This document shows positions 7,239-13,427 of a stretch of DNA of 13,810 nt, in pieces. This DNA is from Sulfurospirillum arcachonense (GTDB lineage Bacteria; Campylobacterota; Campylobacteria; Campylobacterales; Sulfurospirillaceae): positions 1 through 13,810 of the forward strand of contig DQTM01000254.1 of NCBI GenBank assembly GCA_015662785.1, in the 5' to 3' direction. Under the pieces are notes generated by a model, which searched no databases, had not been told where the DNA came from, and saw only the letters and a program-made list of their open reading frames with translations. The position numbers were made by a program, and so were the translations under genes. The first letter of the stretch is position 1, and each line of letters starts with the position of its first letter.

Positions 7239-7696
7239 TACTTCTACATGTAACACTCTTTGCAACCTCTTATGATTTTGATGAGATAAAGTTTGTTAAT
7301 GCAGTTGGAACTGATTTTAAACAAAGTGGAATGATAGAGGTTTTAAATGACAGAACGATTATAACTTATACAGAACCAAGATTTAAAGAGATAATCAAAA
7401 CAGACAATAACATAACCATAAAAGGTAAATCTGGTGATGTATATACTCTAAAAGGGAAAGCTCTTTTTTATACCAATCTTTTTATAGGCGTTATGACAAG
7501 ACTTGGAAATTTTAATGAATTAAAAGCAAATAGTGATTTCGAAGTACAAAAAGAGAAAAACATGTATTATTTAAGGTTTAAAGGCGACATAGCAGACTCT
7601 ATTATTAGAGCAGAAGTTACTACCAAAAACTCTAAAGTATTAAGCTTTAAAATGTTTATGCCAAATGAAGATAGGCTAGAAATCATAAAAAAATGA
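7220..7696 (+). CDS. LolA-like outer-membrane lipoprotein carrier
   Basis: A 158-residue predicted periplasmic protein. The N-terminus is a short signal peptide (basic MR, a hydrophobic stretch through about residue 15, likely cleavage after ATS at 15-17). The mature part is built of alternating beta-strand segments such as GMIEVLNDRTIITYTEPRF and MYYLRFKGDI, with a later SKVLSFKMFMPN strand, the pattern of LolA-type half-barrels that carry hydrophobic ligands. No pairwise comparison was possible, so the family call rests on this pattern and on context: LolA-like genes with MMPL exporters are regular members of aryl polyene clusters. It probably passes lipid-bound polyene across the periplasm. 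The start overlaps the acyltransferase and its stop overlaps the exporter start. A TACATGTA palindrome lies inside the signal peptide (His10). Confidence 0.72.
   Translation: MRIIFIILLHVTLFATSYDFDEIKFVNAVGTDFKQSGMIEVLNDRTIITYTEPRFKEIIKTDNNITIKGKSGDVYTLKGKALFYTNLFIGVMTRLGNFNELKANSDFEVQKEKNMYYLRFKGDIADSIIRAEVTTKNSKVLSFKMFMPNEDRLEIIKK
7244..7252. repeat. CTACATGTA palindrome, copy 3 (incomplete)
   Basis: The 8-bp core TACATGTA with the left flank TTC kept but the right flank changed (ACA). It is read in the same Leu-His-Val phase, inside the signal peptide of the LolA-like protein. Confidence 0.7.
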
Positions 7697-9768
7697 AGTA
7701 TTTAAATGTTGTAATTTTTATTTTATTGAGCCTGATTTATCTCAGCTTTTCTACACAAATAAAATTTTCAACAAACTTTATAGAAATATTCTTTTCTCAA
7801 CAGAGCATAAAACTTTTTGATATAGCAAAAAAACTTGGTAGTAGTGAAGAGATACTCATAGCAAAAAAAGGTTTTACGAAAGAATCATTCACTGAGCTTG
7901 AAAAAGTAGCAGATAAGTTGAGAGAGATACCTGAAATATCTAAGGTTGAAGTTGGTCTAAAACCCTCAAATAAGATGAAAAAGTACTTTATAGAAAATTA
8001 CTACATACTTTCAGATTTTGATAACGCACAAATTTCAAATGAGGAGATAAAAAAAAGACTCCAAAATATTTATGACAAAATATACAGCTCACCCATATAT
8101 GAACCAATAAATACATATGATCCGTTAGAACTTTTCACGCAAAAAATAGTTTCAAATCAAAAGAGGATAAAATTAAAAGATTATGGCTATGTTATAAAAG
8201 CAAAAACTTCTATAAACACTTCAAGTGCTGCTGAATCAAGAGTGGTTTACAACAAGATAAATTTAGTTTTAGAAAAACATAAGGACATAGTTGCAATTGC
8301 ACCTTTTTACTACCTTGTTGAGAATTCAGCTCATATACGAAGTGATGCCCAGAAAATTATGTTCATTTCTACTCTATTTTTGCTGATACTCTACTTTTTC
8401 ATACTTAAAAATATTAAGCTATTTTTTAACACTGTTATTACAATAGGAAGTTCTATTTTGTGTGCAATTTTGCTTACCTTTGCCATGTATGAGAGCATTA
8501 GTATTTTAGCACTTGTTTTTGGGATTAGTATCACTACGATTAGCATTGATTATATGTTTCACTACTATTTTCATGGTGATTTTTCTGACAAAAAGTTTAT
8601 TGTTAAAAAACGAGTTTTATTTGGTTTTATAACTACTTTTGGTGTTTTTGTAATTTTTAGTTTTATTGATATTACACTTTTTTCTCAACTCGCAGTTTTT
8701 AGCGCAGTCTCTTTGAGCGTGGCGTATTTGTTATTTAGTTTTGTTTTTATTCACCTAGGTATTTCTCCTCCAAAACTAAAGAGAAAAGCTCAAAAAACAT
8801 TAGAATTTAAACCTCTACATGTAGTGCTACTTTCACTCATTATGCTTGGTTATGTTTATCAAAATCTAGAGTTTGATAGTAACCTAAAAAACTTAGATTA
8901 TCAAAACAAAAAACTTATAAATCTTTCTAAAAAGTTTAACGAGGGTTTGCCTAATAACTACTATCAAAAAGTAATCATAAATGAAACAACGAAAGAGAGA
9001 CTTCTGCAAAGATATGAGGAGCTTTTAAAAATGCACCCTACAATGTTAGGGATTGGAAAGTTTGTATATAGCGATAAAAAATGTAATGAAAGAGTTGAAA
9101 AGCTAAAAAATTATGATTTTAAAAAGCTCAAAGATAGTATCAATAAATATGCACAGCAGATAGGTTTTAAAAATGCTTTTAGTAATTCATATAAAGGTAT
9201 AGAAGATATTATGTGCAATATGAGAGTAATAGATGATATGAAGTTTAAAATTATAAAAGACGATGATAAATTTTATACAATAGGTCTTATAAATAGCAAT
9301 AAGCTAGTAGAAAAATCTCTACATGTAGAGGTCATTGATTTGGGTAAAATACTGTCAAACGATACAAAAATAATGAAGAGCACACTTGTTAATTATATGA
9401 TTATCTCTATAGTTTTTATCGTCATAATACTCTTTTTTCTATCAGGTGTAAAAATACTTTTTCCTCTTATGTATCTGCTTTTTCCTCTTAGTTTGGTTTT
9501 GTTTGTCATTACGCTGATAGGGCAGATAAATATAATGCATATGTTTGCTCTTATTATACTTCTTGCTATTAGCATAGATTATGGGATATACCTACATAAT
9601 ACAAAAACAACAGAACAAACAAAAACTGCCATAAAATATGCACTTTTAAGTACAATTTGTGGATTTGGAGTTTTAATTTTTAGTAGTACTGTAGCTCTAT
9701 ACTCCATAGGTTTAGTTATAAGTGTAGGTGTTGGAGCAATTTTTCTTCTACTTTATGCGAGTTTATGA
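7693..9768 (+). CDS. MMPL/RND-family exporter
   Basis: A 691-residue inner-membrane transporter with the duplicated RND layout: one N-terminal helix, a periplasmic domain (about residues 25-210), five helices (about 218-355), a seventh helix (about 374-390), a second periplasmic domain (about 395-555) and five C-terminal helices ending at the last residue. The proton-relay-type motif SIDY appears in both halves, as TTISIDYMFHYYF (about residue 280) and LLAISIDYGIYLH (about residue 630), which shows that both halves are intact. It is on the short side for the MMPL proteins of aryl polyene clusters. It would extract the finished polyene lipid from the inner membrane and hand it to the LolA-like protein encoded upstream, with which it overlaps by ATGA. 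It contains two dispersed palindromes (8815 and 9317). Confidence 0.88.
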   Translation: MKYLNVVIFILLSLIYLSFSTQIKFSTNFIEIFFSQQSIKLFDIAKKLGSSEEILIAKKGFTKESFTELEKVADKLREIPEISKVEVGLKPSNKMKKYFIENYYILSDFDNAQISNEEIKKRLQNIYDKIYSSPIYEPINTYDPLELFTQKIVSNQKRIKLKDYGYVIKAKTSINTSSAAESRVVYNKINLVLEKHKDIVAIAPFYYLVENSAHIRSDAQKIMFISTLFLLILYFFILKNIKLFFNTVITIGSSILCAILLTFAMYESISILALVFGISITTISIDYMFHYYFHGDFSDKKFIVKKRVLFGFITTFGVFVIFSFIDITLFSQLAVFSAVSLSVAYLLFSFVFIHLGISPPKLKRKAQKTLEFKPLHVVLLSLIMLGYVYQNLEFDSNLKNLDYQNKKLINLSKKFNEGLPNNYYQKVIINETTKERLLQRYEELLKMHPTMLGIGKFVYSDKKCNERVEKLKNYDFKKLKDSINKYAQQIGFKNAFSNSYKGIEDIMCNMRVIDDMKFKIIKDDDKFYTIGLINSNKLVEKSLHVEVIDLGKILSNDTKIMKSTLVNYMIISIVFIVIILFFLSGVKILFPLMYLLFPLSLVLFVITLIGQINIMHMFALIILLAISIDYGIYLHNTKTTEQTKTAIKYALLSTICGFGVLIFSSTVALYSIGLVISVGVGAIFLLLYASL
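8815..8824. repeat. CTACATGTAG palindrome, copy 4
   Basis: A perfect 10-bp palindrome in the exporter gene, read as Leu375-His-Val at the start of the seventh membrane helix. The left flank extends to CCTCTACATGTAG. Confidence 0.85.
9317..9330. repeat. CTCTACATGTAGAG palindrome, copy 5 (longest)
   Basis: The longest copy, a perfect 14-bp palindrome, in the second periplasmic domain of the exporter (Leu543-His-Val-Glu). Together the copies suggest an ideal 16-mer, CCTCTACATGTAGAGG. Weaker copies with only the TACATGTA core lie at 841-848, 1826-1833, 5469-5476 and 6089-6096. Confidence 0.85.
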
Positions 9769-9774
9769 TAAAAT
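9763..9774 (+). promoter_or_regulatory. possible -10 region before the AMP-ligase gene
   Basis: TTATGATAAAAT spans the exporter stop and resembles an extended TATAAT-type -10 box, 27 bp before the ligase ATG. No clear -35 is seen, which is usual for this phylum. It could give a separate transcript for the ligase-ACP-dehydratase group. The call is weak. Confidence 0.25.
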
Positions 9775-9801
9775 AGCACCCTTACTAATAGGGAGATTTA
9801 T

Positions 9802-10953
9802 ATGCGCATTTATGATATGGATAAAAAACGTTATGTTGAAGTAACAAAAGTAGACAATCCTACAACAAAAGTAGAGCAGCTTTCTCATGCACTTTACTGT
9901 TATGAAAATGAAATTTTTGATGTCATATATGATAAAGCTCAACCAGCACTTAAAGCTCATGTGGAGTCTTTTGGGGAAGAATTTTTAAAACAAGATGAGA
10001 TGCAGTTTTTGTATTTCACATCTGGGACAACTGGAACTCCAACAGGCGTATATAAAACAAAACAAAACTCAAAAAAACAGGCTTGGGCACTTATAGATAC
10101 ACTTCCAAAAGATATGAAGTTTAACCGTATTGTAACTACCGTTCCATTTGTTCATATCTATGGCGTCGATATTGGTGGGGTTGTTCCAAAAGAGATGGAC
10201 ATAGATGTTTGGGTAAAAGAGAACTTTATACCTGAAGAGTTAGCCGTAGAAGCAGAAGTAGAGGGAACTCTTATAGTAACTACACCACTTTTTATAAAAG
10301 CACTAAACCGTATCAAAAAAGATACAAAGTTCAAAAACTCATATTTTTTAACTTCAACAGCGCCACTGTCACCTGATGATGCGAAAGAGTTTAAAGAGCG
10401 TTATGAAAGCTCAATCATGCAACTTTTTGCTTCAACTGAGACAGGTATGATGGCATATAAAGTAGATGATGAGACGATTTTGAGAGCTTATGACTGTGTA
10501 GAGATTGGCGAAAGCGATAATATGCTCAACATTTCTTCACCTTTTGTAGCTAAAAAGATTTTAAACGAGACTATTCAAAAAGTAGAGTTTCCATTTCAAA
10601 CAGAAGACATTGTAGAGATGTTAAGTGAACATGAGTTTAAGCTTCTTGGGCGTAGTTCAAACTTGGCAAAAGTAGCAGGTAAAAGAATTTCAACTTTGCA
10701 GATAGAGTCCATTGTAGAGAATTTAGAGGGAGTAGAGTGTGCACTTGTAAAAGTAAGAAAAGATGAGAAAGCACTAAGAGATGAGGTTTTAGACATTTAT
10801 GTAGAGTCTAGTGAGGAAATTAAATCAAAAGATTTAAAAGTGGCATTAAAAAAAGTTTTTGGCTCAATGCACATAGTATTTAAACTATATAACAATATGA
10901 TAATAACAAAAAGTTCAGTCGGTAAAAAAATCGGCTTCAAAGATAAGAAATAG
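9802..10953 (+). CDS. short ANL-superfamily acyl/aryl-ACP (AMP-forming) ligase (ApeH-like)
   Basis: A 383-residue adenylate-forming ligase that would activate the aromatic starter acid with ATP and load it on the ACP. The P-loop is YFTSGTTGTPTG (Ser74-Gly82), the A5-type motif FASTETG (near 212-218), the hinge-type region LLGRSSNLAKVAGKR (about 290-305), and the C-terminal catalytic Lys is Lys375 in TKSSVGKKIG. The P-loop starts at about residue 70, whereas typical ANL enzymes have 150-190 residues before it, so the N-terminal subdomain is much reduced; this compact form agrees with aryl polyene ligases. ATG 9802 has a good ribosome-binding site (GGGAG, 9791-9795) and is not overlapped by the exporter gene. 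Context makes a cinnamate- or coumarate-like substrate likely, but the pocket residues were not assessed. Confidence 0.85.
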   Translation: MRIYDMDKKRYVEVTKVDNPTTKVEQLSHALYCYENEIFDVIYDKAQPALKAHVESFGEEFLKQDEMQFLYFTSGTTGTPTGVYKTKQNSKKQAWALIDTLPKDMKFNRIVTTVPFVHIYGVDIGGVVPKEMDIDVWVKENFIPEELAVEAEVEGTLIVTTPLFIKALNRIKKDTKFKNSYFLTSTAPLSPDDAKEFKERYESSIMQLFASTETGMMAYKVDDETILRAYDCVEIGESDNMLNISSPFVAKKILNETIQKVEFPFQTEDIVEMLSEHEFKLLGRSSNLAKVAGKRISTLQIESIVENLEGVECALVKVRKDEKALRDEVLDIYVESSEEIKSKDLKVALKKVFGSMHIVFKLYNNMIITKSSVGKKIGFKDKK

Positions 10954-10960
10954 AAGGAGA

Positions 10961-11000
10961 GGGACTGGCTGGTTTTAGCTTGCTAAAAGATGCCTGTCCT
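10961..11000 (+). other. structured RNA hairpin before the ACP gene
   Basis: GGGACTGGC (10961-10969) pairs with GCCTGTCCT (10992-11000), with one T-T mismatch and one terminal G-T pair. After a 3x3 internal loop, TTTTAG (10973-10978) pairs with CTAAAA (10983-10988), closing a CTTG tetraloop through a G-C pair. The CUUG loop closed by G-C is a known stable RNA tetraloop. No T-run follows (CGACAACAAAAAAAGG), so it is not an ordinary intrinsic terminator. It lies between a strong but orphan ribosome-binding-like AAGGAG (10954-10959) and the real one for the ACP (10-18 bases after the stem). It may stabilise or pause the transcript so as to raise or tune ACP synthesis; this is inference. Confidence 0.55.
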
Positions 11001-11023
11001 CGACAACAAAAAAAGGAAGTATT

Positions 11024-11275
11024 TTGATAACAACAGCAGATTTAAAAGTAAAGCTAATTGATGGTTTAGGTTTAGAAGATATAGAAGTAGATGAGATAGG
11101 TGATGACATGGCACTTTTTGGTGATGATGGGTTAGGGCTTGATAGTGTAGATGCTATTGAGATTACACTTATAGTAGAGAAAGAGTTTGGTGTCAAGATT
11201 AAAGATGCAGGTGAAGAGAGTGGTGTATTTTCGACTCCAAATACTTTAGTAGCATATATAAACGAAAACAAGTAG
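11024..11275 (+). CDS. acyl carrier protein
   Basis: An 83-residue acidic ACP with the phosphopantetheine site Ser41 in LGLDSVDAIEI, preceded by the acidic DDMALFGDDG loop and followed by helix II/III sequences (EKEFGVKI, TPNTLVAYI). It carries the growing polyene between the ligase, ketosynthases, reductase and dehydratase. The start is TTG at 11024: AAAGGAAG (11012-11019) lies 4 bases before it, and no ATG in frame fits. The frame is closed upstream by a stop at 10976-10978. A stable hairpin precedes the gene. Two stop codons in tandem (TAG TAG) end it, followed directly by the dehydratase ATG. Aryl polyene clusters commonly carry two ACPs; only this one lies in the window. Confidence 0.95.
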   Translation: MITTADLKVKLIDGLGLEDIEVDEIGDDMALFGDDGLGLDSVDAIEITLIVEKEFGVKIKDAGEESGVFSTPNTLVAYINENK

Positions 11276-11278
11276 TAG

Positions 11279-11635
11279 ATGGACGATTTTAGCATACCTC
11301 ATTTGCCTCCTGTTAGGTTTGTAAAAACTCTAATAAAAGCAGATGAAACTAGTGCTATGGTAGAAGTAGGTTTTGATGAGCTACCAACTCTTGGTATGCT
11401 TATTGAAGCTGCTGCACAAAGTAGTTCAGGTATCAAAGATGAAGAAAATAACGGAAGAATGGGTTTTGTAATAACTCTGAAAAACATAAAGCTTCTTCAA
11501 AATGTTAACTCAAAAGAGTTTGTTGTTCACGTTGAGCTTGTCCACAAACTAGATGATTTTAAATCATTATCATTTGAGATATATGAAAAAGAGACTCTAG
11601 TAGCGACAGGTGCATTTTCTATTGTTTTACAATAG
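11279..11635 (+). CDS. hotdog-fold beta-hydroxyacyl-ACP dehydratase (ApeI/FabZ-like)
   Basis: A 118-residue single-hotdog protein. IPHLPPVRFV (His8) matches the catalytic-His motif of FabZ-type dehydratases (PHRxPxLLID), and LGMLIEAAAQSSSG (Glu43, central helix) matches their Glu-bearing helix. It would dehydrate the 3-hydroxyacyl-ACP made by the reductase to give the conjugated double bond. It is shorter than FabZ (about 150) and close to the small ApeI/ApeP subunits, which work as a pair; no second subunit is seen in this window, so it may act alone or with a partner encoded to the left. It starts one base after the tandem stops of the ACP gene and is the last gene of the operon. Confidence 0.85.
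   Translation: MDDFSIPHLPPVRFVKTLIKADETSAMVEVGFDELPTLGMLIEAAAQSSSGIKDEENNGRMGFVITLKNIKLLQNVNSKEFVVHVELVHKLDDFKSLSFEIYEKETLVATGAFSIVLQ
11619..11635. terminator. inverted repeat at the convergent gene junction
   Basis: CTATTGT and ACAATAG are perfect 7-bp arms around TTT, and the right arm contains the dehydratase stop codon. Only 2 bp separate the two convergent stops. There is no clear T-run on either strand, so termination activity is uncertain. Confidence 0.3.
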
Positions 11636-11637
11636 CC

Positions 11638-11871
11638 TTACATATAATATGCAATTCCTATAAAAAATAGAACAAAAATTAACCAAGCGATAGGTATAAC
11701 TCTATACTTGAATTGAACATCTTTTAATCCCATAAAGTAGTCAACTATAAGTTGACCTTTTATAAATGTAGTAACTAATAACATAGCAACTACAATAGAG
11801 CCAACAAAACCAAACCAACCTGAAAGAAATGCAAATAGTGTTAAAAGTACGAGTGTTATATATATTTTCAT
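11638..11871 (-). CDS. small membrane protein of the cytochrome c oxidase subunit IV / NorF type
   Basis: A 77-residue protein with three probable membrane helices (about residues 2-20, 23-43 and 56-75) separated by short polar loops containing KGQLIVDYFMGLKDVQ. This is the pattern of the small subunit IV-like proteins that accompany NorE and aid nitric oxide reductase assembly or function. A longer open frame reaches back to 11913, but its extra 14 residues run inside the upstream gene. I chose ATG 11871 because it follows the NorE-like stop by two bases, as expected within an operon. Length, topology and neighbours support a NorF-like role; there is no diagnostic motif. Confidence 0.72.
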   Translation of the reverse strand: MKIYITLVLLTLFAFLSGWFGFVGSIVVAMLLVTTFIKGQLIVDYFMGLKDVQFKYRVIPIAWLIFVLFFIGIAYYM

Positions 11872-11873
11872 AA

Positions 11874-12440
11874 TTATCTCATTATATAGACAAGTGGAAA
11901 AAGCACTATCCAAAGTAAGTCTACTAAGTGCCAGTAAGATGCACCAGTCTCCATACCGACGTGGTCTGCATTACTATAGCCACCAATTTTTGTTTTTTGA
12001 TATATATTAAATAGTATGACTAGACCTAGGACAACATGTAAGAAATGAAAAACTGTAAGCATAAGGTAAAACATAAAAAAAGTATTGGTACTTAGATTTA
12101 TGCCTTGCTCAAACTTGTCAGAAAACTCCATGATTTTAATAACTATAAAGATAAAACCAACGCCCATTGCCCTTAAAAGCCAATCAGCTGAGAGTTCCCC
12201 GTTATTGTTTTTTATAGCTTTAACTGCTTTTACAACAAACCAACTACTAGTGATAAGAACGATAGTATTTATAAATCCAGCTCTTTGGTCAAGAAGAAGT
12301 TGTGATTCATTGAACATAAGAACATCTGCTCGTCTTGCAAAGGCATATCCAATAAATAGAGCGGCAAAAGTTACGAACTCAACATAGATAATAACCCAAA
12401 TACCAAAATCACCTGGAGGAAACTTTTGTTTTATTATCAT
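11874..12440 (-). CDS. norE: cytochrome c oxidase subunit III-like protein (NorE-like)
   Basis: A 188-residue protein with five membrane helices. It begins with the short FPPGDFGIWVIIYVEF segment typical of the NorE branch of subunit III proteins (helix I with a Gly-Asp and a Glu) and ends with YWHLVDLLWIVLFPLVYI, the family's closing signature (YWHxVDxxW). The HVVLGLVILF helix is also typical. NorE-like proteins are linked to nitric oxide reductase activity in denitrifiers, though their exact task is unsettled. The start overlaps the regulator stop (ATGA) and a NorF-like gene follows, so the three genes form one operon opposite norCB. It is too short to be a full subunit III of an aerobic oxidase (usually about 260 residues or more). 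Confidence 0.85.
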   Translation of the reverse strand: MIIKQKFPPGDFGIWVIIYVEFVTFAALFIGYAFARRADVLMFNESQLLLDQRAGFINTIVLITSSWFVVKAVKAIKNNNGELSADWLLRAMGVGFIFIVIKIMEFSDKFEQGINLSTNTFFMFYLMLTVFHFLHVVLGLVILFNIYQKTKIGGYSNADHVGMETGASYWHLVDLLWIVLFPLVYIMR

Positions 12441-12850
12441 ATTTTGTATCCATTCCCATCTAGGTTTTCTAAAGTAGTGTTTTCAAACATATCTTTTATC
12501 ATTTTTTTTGGTTTTACCCATTGATCATGAAGTCCACATTTGTTATTGTTATCACACATACCAATACCGAGAAGACACTGTTTTTGTTCTACAAATTCAT
12601 TAAATTGATTTAGTACATCCATTATACTTATCTCAGATGCTGGACGAGAAAGTTTATATCCGCCTTCTCTACCTCTAATAGAGAGGATAAAATCTGCTTT
12701 TACCAACTCTGTCATGATTTTAGTCAAAAATTTATATGGAATACTAAGTATCTCAGCTAACTCTTTTGCACTATAGAGTTGTTTGTCATGTTTGTTAGCA
12801 ATATAACTTAAAATTCTTATAGCATATTGAGTTGTATTATTGAGTTGCAT
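12437..12850 (-). CDS. Rrf2-family transcriptional regulator, NsrR-like
   Basis: A 137-residue winged-helix regulator. The N-terminus MQLNNTTQYAIRILSYIA, the AKELAEILSIPYKFLTKIM recognition region and IRGREGGYKLSRP (wing, about 58-70) are typical of Rrf2 proteins. Cys92, Cys99 and Cys105, with His108 close by, form the iron-sulfur ligand set; spacing is CX6C-X5-C, against CX5C-X5-C in NsrR and IscR as I recall them. In NsrR, nitric oxide destroys the cluster and releases repression of NO-detoxification genes, and here the gene is divergent from norCB and co-directional with NorE/NorF-like genes, which fits. IscR-type control of iron-sulfur assembly is unlikely because no isc/suf genes are near. 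AGGAG (12857-12861) precedes the ATG. Confidence 0.85.
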   Translation of the reverse strand: MQLNNTTQYAIRILSYIANKHDKQLYSAKELAEILSIPYKFLTKIMTELVKADFILSIRGREGGYKLSRPASEISIMDVLNQFNEFVEQKQCLLGIGMCDNNNKCGLHDQWVKPKKMIKDMFENTTLENLDGNGYKI

Positions 12851-12867
12851 GGTTTTCTCCTAATGAA

Positions 12868-12873
12868 ATTATA
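12868..12873 (-). promoter_or_regulatory. -10 box of the Rrf2-norE-norF promoter
   Basis: TATAAT on the minus strand, 18 bp before the regulator ATG. Its -35 position (about 12891-12896) falls inside the first operator copy, which suggests autoregulation. The untranslated leader would be very short, about 10-12 bases. Confidence 0.6.
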
Positions 12874-12886
12874 GCACAGATATTTT

Positions 12887-12909
12887 AAATACTACTAAAA
12901 GGTAGAATT
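12887..12909. promoter_or_regulatory. operator-like repeat 1 (shared by both divergent promoters)
   Basis: AAATACTACT, four variable bases, then GGTAGAATT. The inner arms CTACT and GGTAG form a near-perfect inverted repeat. This copy covers the expected -35 regions of both the norC promoter and the divergent regulator promoter. Confidence 0.6.
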
Positions 12910-12913
12910 AAAC

Positions 12914-12928
12914 TTTTTTTGATATAAT
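12914..12928 (+). promoter_or_regulatory. norC promoter (T-tract and TATAAT)
   Basis: A run of seven T's, GA, then TATAAT at 12923-12928. A T-rich stretch directly before the -10 is typical of Campylobacterota sigma-70 promoters. The expected start of transcription is near 12935, at the edge of the second operator copy. Confidence 0.65.
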
Positions 12929-12933
12929 TCTTC

Positions 12934-12957
12934 AAATACTACTTGTTAGTAGAAATT
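12934..12957. promoter_or_regulatory. operator-like repeat 2 (norC transcription start region)
   Basis: AAATACTACT, TGTT, then AGTAGAAATT, with perfect inner arms CTACT and AGTAG. It matches the copy at 12887 in sequence and layout, and its first base is 47 bp downstream. Bound repressor here would sit on the norC start site. Confidence 0.65.
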
Positions 12958-12972
12958 AAAGAAGGAGAGATA

Positions 12973-13419
12973 ATGACTGAACGTATAACGAAAAGTATGG
13001 CTAAAAATATCTATTATGGTGGTGGATTATTCGCCCTATTTATATTTATTGCACTTACTTTTGATACTGTACAACAGATTCCAAAACGCTCAAATCAAGA
13101 TAAAATGACACATAGTGTTGTAGCGGGTAAAGCACTTTGGGAAAAGAACAACTGTGTTGGTTGCCATACTATCGTTGGCGAGGGAGCATATTATGCACCT
13201 GAACTTATGAATGTGTTTCAAAGAAGAGGCGCTAGCAATGAAGAAGGTTTTAAAGCATATATGCAAGGATGGATGGCTGCACAACCTCTAAGTGAGCCAA
13301 ACAGAAGAAAAATGCCACAGTTTAACTTAACTCCAGCCCAAGTTGATAACTTATCAGACTTTTTGATATGGACATCAAAAATAAATGCCAACGAATGGCC
13401 TCCAACGATTGAAGGATAG
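12973..13419 (+). CDS. norC: nitric oxide reductase cytochrome c subunit NorC
   Basis: A 148-residue membrane-anchored c-type cytochrome, the electron-entry subunit of the cytochrome-c-dependent nitric oxide reductase (2 NO to N2O). It has one N-terminal helix (about residues 13-33) and a periplasmic haem domain with Cys61-x-x-Cys64-His65 (CVGCH) and probable axial Met114 in RRKMPQFNL. GEGAYYAPELMNVFQRRG after the haem site is the NorC signature. I chose ATG 12973, with AAGGAG at 12962-12967; the frame is open back to a TTG at 12943, but that codon lies inside the operator and would upset the anchor. It is the first gene of a divergent operon under the twin operators, followed by norB after an 8-bp gap. 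Confidence 0.96.
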   Translation: MTERITKSMAKNIYYGGGLFALFIFIALTFDTVQQIPKRSNQDKMTHSVVAGKALWEKNNCVGCHTIVGEGAYYAPELMNVFQRRGASNEEGFKAYMQGWMAAQPLSEPNRRKMPQFNLTPAQVDNLSDFLIWTSKINANEWPPTIEG

Positions 13420-13427
13420 GAAAAAAT

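Noticed and set aside
9393..9960. Minus-strand open frames at 9393-9575 and 9763-9960
   Set aside because: They are shadows of the exporter and ligase genes with no recognisable protein pattern.
10990..11060. Small frame from ATG 10990 inside the ACP leader hairpin
   Set aside because: It has no ribosome-binding site, runs out of frame into the ACP gene and resembles no known peptide.
10975..11295. Minus-strand 106-residue open frame over the ACP gene
   Set aside because: It is antisense to a clear ACP and its Ser-rich translation mirrors the acidic ACP codons.
12085..12387. Plus-strand 100-residue open frame in the norE-like gene, and a minus-strand frame at 13090-13284 in norC
   Set aside because: Both are antisense to genes with clear family signatures and show no motif of their own.
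12943..12972. norC start at TTG 12943
   Set aside because: It lies inside the second operator copy and near the expected transcription start, while ATG 12973 has AAGGAG at good spacing and gives a normal NorC N-terminus.
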